Source of the DNA: Deltaproteobacteria bacterium
GTDB lineage: Bacteria; UBA10199; JADGCS01
DNA: 35,177 nt
Reading direction: 5' to 3'
Assembly: GCA_015228875.1 (NCBI GenBank)
Contig: JADGCS010000043.1
Coordinates: 1-35,177 of the forward strand
The position numbers and the translations under genes are program-made. The notes under the pieces were generated by a model that searched no databases, was not told where the DNA came from, and saw only the letters and a list, made by a program, of their open reading frames with translations. The stretch's first letter is position 1. Every line of letters begins with the position of its first letter. Shown one piece after another: positions 24,529 to 32,700 of the stretch.

Positions 24529-25380
24529 TTATGGTTGATGTAGAACGTGGGGCTTGGTGGATCTGTCAGCCAAGACCTTTGTGAATTCAGCTCCCAAATA
24601 AAATATCTGGGCCGAATAATAGACCCACAAAAGAAAAACAATAAAGGACCCCGCCGCTCCATACGAAGAGCCTATGCTTTCCTTGCCCAAATAAAGTCCG
24701 ATTAAAAATTTACCAACGGTGAATAAAAAAGCGGTGATAGTGGCACCAGGCCACACATGCCTCCATGCAAAATGAGTGGCCGGAAGCACCTTGTAAATCA
24801 ATGCAAAAAGCCCCGTGATAATGATAAAGGAAAAAAGCATACTCATAAAGTGCATCGTGCCTTCGGGAAGCGGAAGAAGGCCGCTCATAAATTTTCCCGT
24901 GGCGGAAAGTACCGCGCTAATCACGAGCGAAACCAGCAAGAGAAATCCTGTACCTAAAACCATCCCCATCGACAGCAATCTTTTTTTAACCAACACCCAC
25001 CATCCCTGTTTTTTTTCTTCTATCCGCCAAATTTTATTGATTGCACTTTGCAACTCAATCACAACACAGGACGCCCCGATCAACAATGCCAATATCCCCA
25101 CACATGTCGAAATGAGGCCCGCTGTTGGTTTATAGGAGACCTCTAACAACATTTCGATGGCGCCAATGCTATGTTCTCCAAACAATTCTCTTAGTTGTCC
25201 AATGATCTCGGCCTGCACGGCCGATTTTTCAAACACCAGCCCCCCAATCGATATTGAAAGCAAAATCAGCGGAGCTATTGAAAAAACCACGTAATACGAC
25301 AAGGTGGCGCCCATGCGGGGACAATCATCGTTCAGCCACCTCAAAACAGCTTTTTTTGTTATTTCGTAAATATCAGCCAT
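24529..25380 (-). CDS. YihY/virulence factor BrkB family membrane protein
   Basis: The 283-aa product from ATG 25380 (AGGGG 9 nt upstream) has about six membrane segments and the family hallmarks. These are RMGATLSYYVVFSIAPLILL near the N-terminus, LQSAINKIWRIEEKK in the central loop, and the C-terminal block GSSYGAAGSFIVFLLWVYYS followed by QIFYLGAEFTKV. A TTG start at 25455 would add 25 aa but is unlikely. The family was once called ribonuclease BN; its true role (transport or envelope-linked) is unsettled. It lies 94 nt behind the stress-type gene on the same strand and faces the truncated acetate kinase gene. Confidence 0.92.
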   Translation of the reverse strand: MADIYEITKKAVLRWLNDDCPRMGATLSYYVVFSIAPLILLSISIGGLVFEKSAVQAEIIGQLRELFGEHSIGAIEMLLEVSYKPTAGLISTCVGILALLIGASCVVIELQSAINKIWRIEEKKQGWWVLVKKRLLSMGMVLGTGFLLLVSLVISAVLSATGKFMSGLLPLPEGTMHFMSMLFSFIIITGLFALIYKVLPATHFAWRHVWPGATITAFLFTVGKFLIGLYLGKESIGSSYGAAGSFIVFLLWVYYSAQIFYLGAEFTKVLADRSTKPHVLHQP

Positions 25381-25473
25381 TTGATCATACCCCTGGGGGT
25401 TATCCCATTGAGTCCCCCTTTGTCCCCGCCTGTTGGAGGAGACAAAAGAGGACAAGCTGGAAGAGATCGATGA

Positions 25474-25989
25474 TTATGCAGCTTTGAGCTGGGATATATT
25501 GGTAGCTTTTGCATCCTTGAAGATGATCTGTGCACTCTGGCGGCGTTCCACCTCAAAATCTTCGGTATGCACCGAGATCAGGATTTGGCCTTCTTTAATT
25601 TTTTTCTCGTAAATCTTGGCCTCGTATTCTGGAATACCCAAACCGACTAAGGCTCCAGTCATTCCACCAACGGCTCCGCCTATTGCAGCGCCGCTCAGGG
25701 CTGCCATAATGGGTCCCGCTGCTATGAACGGACCGATTCCCGGGATTGCGAGACTACCAATACCGACCAGCCACCCAACAATACCGCCGATGACACCACC
25801 AGTGCTCGCACCCGCAGCTGCACCTTCGGGGGCCTTGGTGTGTTTTTCCTGCACAAACTGTTTTGTGTCTTCCCGTTCAGGAAAGAGCACGGATATATTT
25901 TTATTTTGAAATCCAGCAGTTTGAAGCTGTTTGAGGATATTTGTTGCCTGAGCCGTGTTATCGACCGTGCATGCTACTGATTTTGATAT
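25474..25989 (-). CDS. Glycine-zipper stress-type protein, apparently starting with AUA
   Basis: The 171-aa reading starts SKSVACTVDNTAQATNILK and continues through a QLQTAGF helix, the motif ISVLFPERED, and a long Gly/Ala-rich hydrophobic stretch (about 55-115, TGGVIGGIVGWLVGIGS, GAAIGGAVGGMTGAL). It closes with GIPEYEAKIYEKKIKEGQIL and SVHTED. Proteobacterial proteins of this type (YflT-like general stress fold, glycine-zipper membrane insertion) are common next to stress genes. The family N-terminus is MxKSV; here the codon at that place (25987-25989) is ATA, 7 nt behind a perfect GGAGA, so either AUA is used as start or the start codon is mutated. A GTG at 25890 would give a shorter 138-aa form missing the first beta-alpha unit and lacking a ribosome-binding site. 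Confidence 0.72.
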   Translation of the reverse strand: MSKSVACTVDNTAQATNILKQLQTAGFQNKNISVLFPEREDTKQFVQEKHTKAPEGAAAGASTGGVIGGIVGWLVGIGSLAIPGIGPFIAAGPIMAALSGAAIGGAVGGMTGALVGLGIPEYEAKIYEKKIKEGQILISVHTEDFEVERRQSAQIIFKDAKATNISQLKAA

Positions 25990-26467
25990 AATAATTCTCC
26001 ATTTTGTGGTGATCTTGCGACCACCGATTGTTAACTCTCTATATACAAAATGACCATTGAAACCTGTGTGCGCGGAAGATTATTTTTGAACCTTCGATTG
26101 CATACCCGGTCCATTGAGGCCGAGAACAAAATTTCATAAGCCTTTTTTGCTTTTTTGTTCGCCTAAAATTACAAAAAGGCGCCTGAATTACAATCGGGGA
26201 AGACAGGATTTTGTTATGGGTGATTTCCCTAGATCAAACTGTTCACAAATAAATCACAGGGAAATCTCTCAGTCACAATTTCTGTTTGCCTTGATCCCCC
26301 ATGATTTCTCAATATTGGGATATTTTGAGGTCTGATCTTTTACAACAGTTTGGCTGGAATCATTATGGGGAAAAGCCCCAGAGAAAACCCCTTTTTTTCC
26401 CGATAGTTCTTCTCTTCTTTGTGTTGTAGTTTCTTTGGTTACAAAACTTGAAACGGAGGAACTTTAA
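25990..26467. other. Divergent intergenic region before the glucan synthase operon
   Basis: About 480 bp lie between the stress-type gene and the plus-strand operon, and promoters for both should be here. Visible structures are an inverted repeat GATTTCCCT (26222-26230) with AGGGAAATC (26258-26266), a small hairpin TGGGG/CCCCA (26366-26380) followed after some bases by a T-run, and a near-direct repeat CGCCTAAAATTAC / CGCCTGAATTAC at 26160-26191. I see no convincing -35/-10 pair and no gene. Confidence 0.5.
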
Positions 26468-26764
26468 ATGAGCACACCAGAACTCAATACAAAAAATCAG
26501 TCCAACTATCAGAAGCAAAAGTATCGATCGTCAGGTCGTGTCGGGTGTCAATCGGGTATGGCCAAGGTTGAGTGCGATTCGGACCAGACAGCTTCGAATC
26601 CCAATGAAGTTTTAAACATCTATCAACGTTTACACGACCTGCTAGATCAGGACGCAAGCGAACTTGCGGGAGCTATTTTGTATGGCCTTAAGTTATCCAA
26701 CCATGACAAAACTTGCGAAAAAAAAAAGAAATCCTTTATCCGTCGCTTCATGACGCACTCATGA
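26468..26764 (+). CDS. Small protein of unknown function (98 aa), upstream of the glucan synthase
   Basis: A strong ribosome-binding site (GGAGGA, 8 nt before ATG 26468) marks a real start. The product is polar: a Ser/Gln/Asn-rich, basic first third, two cysteines, then a helical segment NEVLNIYQRLHDLLDQDASELAGAIL and a very basic end (CEKKKKSFIRRFMTHS). No family is recognised. It ends 19 nt before the cyclic glucan synthase start, so the two are probably one operon. Confidence 0.7.
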   Translation: MSTPELNTKNQSNYQKQKYRSSGRVGCQSGMAKVECDSDQTASNPNEVLNIYQRLHDLLDQDASELAGAILYGLKLSNHDKTCEKKKKSFIRRFMTHS

Positions 26765-26783
26765 TGACAGAGAAGATAAAAAT

Positions 26784-29700
26784 ATGATGGAACAGACTTT
26801 TGATCCACCCGGTGTTTACACGCTCCATCAACTTGAATTACTAGGTCTTGGGTTGGCGTCGCGACATCACGGCCACCTTCGGATGGGTGTTAATTCACTG
26901 CTTGATCGTTTAAAGCAAAACGAAGACGTCCTGAGGTACACCTATAAGTTGGTCACAAAGTCGCTCTTAGAAGGTCATAAGACGACTCCTGCAGGGGATT
27001 GGCTGCTCGACAATTTTCACGTCATTGAAGAACAAATACGCACTTCTCAATTTCATCTTCCAAAAAGTTTCAGCCGAGAATTACCGATGATCGACGATCC
27101 GGCTTGGAAATGCCAGCCGCGCATTTACGTTCTTGCCAGAGAGTTGATCAATCATACTGATGGGCGACTCGACAAAGATGCCCTCACCTGTATTGTCACG
27201 GCGTATCAAAAGACAACTTTTTTGCGACTAGGAGAGCTGTGGGCGTTTCCTATTATGCTGCGATTAGGGCTTATTGATAATCTGCGGCATATTGCAGAAT
27301 CAATAGCAGCCAGTTATATTGATCAGCGTAATGCCAAGTTTTGGGCCGAGAGAATGACAAACACGGCCCTGGACGAACCCCACAAACTGATTGTTGATAT
27401 TGCGGATATGGCCCATTCTGAGCCGCGGCTTTCAAGTGCCTTCGTTTCGGAGTTTGCGCGTCACATTCAAACACACTGCCATTGTCCCTCTTTGCCTTTA
27501 GGCTGGGTTGAGCAGCGCATTGGTGATCAGGGGCTTTCGGTTGAACATCATCAGAACCTTGCCAGCCAAGATCAGGCTCATGATCAAATGTCGATGAGCA
27601 ATAGCATCTCGAGCTTACGTTTTTTAAACGAGATCGATTGGCGGGATTTTGTCGAAAAAATGAGCGGGGTTGATGCCCTATTGAAACAGGATCCAAGTCG
27701 CACATATTCTGAAATGGATTTTGAAACCCGTGATACCTATCGCCACGTGATAGAATATGCATCTCGTTTTAGTAAACATGACGAATTACAGGTAGCCACC
27801 GCCGCTTTAACACTCGCTCAAACAAATTCAGACACTGCGAGTGGCCAATCAAAGGCGATGCACATCGGAGAATATTTACTGGGACCTTACCGTCGAATAT
27901 TTGAACGTCAATTGCACGTTAAACCTCCCTTTTTTGATCGGATTCGACAATTCATCGGTCTTTTTCCTCTCACGTACTATCTGGGCCTTTTAAGCTTGGT
28001 CACTTGCCTTTTAGCATGGCTCCCATTCCACGGTATGTGGATAGTGTTTGGTCTCACGCCATTTGTTTTGGTGATCACCCTCTTCATGATCTTGCCAGCA
28101 AGCCAGGCGGCTCTTGCCGTGGTCAATTGGGTGACAACATTGATCATCAAGCCAAAACAATGGTCGAGAATGGATTTTGTAAGGGGGGTTCCCTCGACGG
28201 CTTCAACGATTGTGGTTGTGCCCTCAATCATTTTAAACAAACAGACGATAGAAAAATTAGTTGCTGATCTTGAGGTGCGTTATTTGGGAAACCGTGACGA
28301 TAATATCTTTTTTGCTCTGCTCACCGATTTTCAAGATGCCGACACTGAAACAACAATCAGTGATGACGATCTGGTTTTTGCAGCGCAAAACGGAATCAGG
28401 GCTCTGAATGCAAAGTATGCCAAAAGCGAAACGCGCCAGCCATTTTATTTTTTTCATCGTCCCCGCCTCTGGAACCCCCAGGAAGGTGTTTGGATGGGGT
28501 TTGAGCGTAAGCGTGGAAAAATTGCAGAGTTTAATGCCTTTCTTCGTGGTGGCGCCAGAGACCGGTTCACATCGCTTGTCGGCGACTTAAAGCAACTTGG
28601 TCAAATTCGCTATGTCATCACTCTTGATGCCGATTCAACTTTGCCTCGAGAAACAGCAAGACAACTGATTGCAACGAAGGCACACCCGCTTAATTGCCCC
28701 CGTGTTGATGACAAAACGAGGATGGTAAAAAAGGGATATGCGATCCTTCAGCCAAGAGTCACCATTCATTTGCAAGATTCCGAAGCAAGTCGCTTCACAC
28801 GTCTTTTTAGTGATGATTTTGGAATTGATCCGTATACAAAATCCGTTTCTGATGTTTATCAGGACCTTTTTCACGAAGGAACATTTGTTGGCAAAGGTAT
28901 TTACGATGTGGATGCCTTTCAAAAGGCGCTGGAATTTCGTTTTCCGCAAAACCGCATCTTAAGCCATGACTTAATCGAAAGTGGCTTTGCCAGATCAGGA
29001 CTGGTCAGCGATGTGCAACTTGTTGAAGAGTATCCAACAAACTATTCATCTGAGGTAAAACGCAAGCATCGATGGATTCGGGGCGACTGGCAGATCGCTG
29101 CCTGGATGTTGCCGATGGCACCAAAAGAAAACGGGAAGATGGGTGTCAACCCGCTCTCTGGGCTCGCCCGCTGGAAAATTTTTGACAATTTAAGACGTTG
29201 TTTGTCTCCCATTGCTGCGGTTCTGTTCTTGTTCTGCATCTGGAATGCAGGGACGACACTCAGTGTCACACTGACATTGTGGTTGATTCTCTTTGTGGCG
29301 CTGCCGCAGCTGTTGAATGCCGTGAATTTTGGATCGTGGAGTTCCCCTTCGATCTCCTATCGACAGGCAGCTCGTGAAACGATGCGCAATCTCAGTCGCG
29401 GAACAGTCCTTTCTCTATTTAAAATCATCTTATTGCCCTATGATGCCTTTGTCTCAGCTGACGCTGCCTGGCGCAGTCTCTACCGTTTGCTGATCAGCAA
29501 ACGAAAATTACTTCAATGGCAAACTGCTGATAACGCCAGAAGCAGGGCAAACGACACTCGGTGGGATTATTTAAAATTGATGTGGTTTGCACCTGTGTGT
29601 GCGGCCCTGGGAGCCGTTTTTGCTTTGGATCACCTTGGGGGCCATGTCATCGTGGCACTCCCCTTAAGTGCTGCATGGTTTGTCGCGCCCTTTGTTGCCT

Positions 29701-32700
29701 GGTGGATCAGTCAACCCATGAAACACAAAGCTGCAGAGCTTTTACCGGCACAAACCGAGTTTTTAAGAATCCTCGCAAGGCGTACGTGGTTATTTTTTGA
29801 GACCTTTGTCACCGCAGCAGATAACTGGCTGCCACCGGACAATTTTCAAGATTATCCTTCGGAGGTTATTGCGCATCGAACGTCTCCAACCAATATCGGA
29901 CTTGGACTTCTTTCTACTTTGGGGGCCTTTGATTTTGGGTATCTATCACTCACAACTTTTATCAAGAAAACAGAGGACATCTTTCATACCCTGGAAACAA
30001 TGGAACGCTTTAAAGGGCACTTTTATAACTGGTATGATACCCAAACCCTAAAGCCGCTCGTTCCCCAGTATATTTCGACGGTCGATAGCGGGAACCTTGC
30101 CGGGGCTCTTTTGGTACTCCGTCAAGGCCTACTCCAAATCGCTGATGGCGATTTATGGTCAAACCGTATTTTGGAGGGACTTGATGATGTCCTGCTGCTC
30201 ATTCATGAAAGTGTTCAGACAAATGAAAATATTTCAACACAGATGCGATCCAGGATCAGCGAAGCACAAAAAAAAGTGCATGATCTGATTGAAGATAGAA
30301 ACAAAGTACAATCTATTAACGAAACCAAAGGTGACCTCGAGGTATTGCAAAACATTGTCAAAGAAATTCAAAAAAACACAAGCCCGATTGATGATCAGGA
30401 CGTAAAGGAATGGGTAGAGATTCTTGCAAAACAAATCGAGGATCATCAGAGCTGCCTCACATCACTGACTGCTGAAAATGACCAACCTGTGCGAGCAACG
30501 TTGCGTGCCCTTGCTGATCGCGCCACTGAAATGATGAAGCAGGACTACTCCTTTCTGTATAACAAAGACAACAAACTGCTTGCCATCGGCTACCACGTTT
30601 TTGATTCGCGCTGCGATCAATCATACTACGACCTGCTTGCTTCTGAGGCCCGTTTGGTCAGTTTTTTGGCCATTGCAAACGGATCACTGCCGCAAGAACA
30701 CTGGTTCGCTCTCGGCAGACAGTTGGTGACTCATCGCGGGGCTTCGATTCTCTTGTCATGGAGCGGCTCGATGTTTGAATACCTCATGCCTCTTCTTATA
30801 TTGCCAAGTTATGAAGGAACGCTTCTTAATCAGGCCTGCAGGGAATGCATTCGCCGTCAAATTCAATACGGAAATGATCAAAACGTGCCCTGGGGAATTT
30901 CTGAGTCGGGTTATAACATCACTGATGCCCAATATACGTATCAATATCGTGCCTTCGGGGTTCCGGGTTTAGGGTTCAAGCGAGGGCTGGAGCAAGATCT
31001 GGTGATAGCCCCCTATGCGTCAGCCATGGCGCTCATGCTCGAGCCAAAGGAAGCCTGCAACAATCTTGAGGCGATGGATCAAGCAGGTTTTGCCGGTAAA
31101 TTTGGATTTTATGAAGCCATTGATTTTACTCCCTCTCGTGTGCCTGTTGGTCACGATCATGTCATTATCCGATCATTTATGGCCCATCATCAAGGCATGA
31201 CTTTTTTGTCGCTTGTTCGTTTTTTACTTAATGAACCTATGCAACGGCGCATTGAAAGTGAGCCTACCTTTAAAGCCACAGAGCTTTTGTTGCATGAGCG
31301 AGTTCCAAAAGCATCGGCACGTTTCACCGACGTTTTTGCCGGATCCGATATTGTGACCACACCTCTTGCTGAAGAAAAAACTTTTCGTGTCTTAAAAGAC
31401 CCAAGTCGACCGACTCCTGATGTTCATCTTCTGGGCAATGGCAACTATCATGTCATGATCACCAGTGCGGGTTCGGGATACAGCACATGGAAAGATTTAA
31501 TGGTGACGAGGTGGAGAGAAGACCGTGTCCGTGATTCTTACGGCTATTTCATTTATATCAAAGATACCAAAAACTCTGAATCGTGGTCAGTTGGTTTTCA
31601 GCCCTTGCTGAAAAAGAGCGAAGAGTACGAAGTCATCTTCACCGAAGGAAGGGCAGAAATCAGAAGATCTGACAAGGGGCTCGCTTCTCATCTTGAAATC
31701 GCTGTTTCACCCGATGATGATGCCGAATTGCGTCGTCTTTCTCTATCCAATCATGGAGATGAAATCAGAGTCGTCGAAATTACAACCTATGCTGAAGTTG
31801 TACTCGCACCTGCCGCGGCTGATTTGTCTCACCCGGCTTTTAGCAATTTATTTGTAGAAACCGAAATTGTCGATCATCAGAAAGGTCTACTTTGCCGACG
31901 ACGGACACGCGAACCAGGCAAGATCAGTCCGTGGCTTTATCACACCATGGTTGTGCATGGTGGTTCGGCGGTCAGTGCCGGCATTGAGACCGACCGGGCA
32001 AGATTTATTGGAAGAAATCGTGATCTGACTTCTCCTGCGGCATTAACCGATCCTTTAACAAATAGCGCAGGAGCTGTGCTCGATCCTGTTATTTCAATCA
32101 GAAAGCGCGTCACTATTCTTCCGGGCAGTACCGTTGTTATTGATTGTATTTTGGGTATCAGCGAAGAAAGAGACGCCGCAATCGCTCTTATTTATCGTTT
32201 TGAAGAAAAGCAAATTGCCGATCGTGTTTTGGAGCTGGCCTGGACTCAAGGGCATGTTCTTTTGCAGCAACTCAATTGCACCGTTTCTGATGCAATCTGG
32301 TATGGGAAGATGGCGGGAACTCTTGTTTATGGGGGGCCCATGTTCAAGGCCCAGGCGGTAATCGCGCAGGCAGATCTCAAACCGCAATCGACTTTGTGGA
32401 GTTACGGAATATCCGGGGATCATCCGATTATTATTTTGCGTCTCTCCAATCAAGATAACCTGAAAATATTGCACCAGGTCGTTGCAGGTCATGATTATTG
32501 GCGTCGCAGAGGCCTGGCTGTGGATCTGGTCATCTGGAATGAAGATCCGTCAGGATATCGACAAGAGCTTCACGACAAAATGCTGCAAATTATCTCAGCA
32601 ACCTCTTCGGCACCCATGCTGGACAAACCGGGTGGAATCTTTATCAGGCGTCCCGACCAGATGCCCGAAGAAGATCGACTCATTTTTCAGGCCTTAGCCA

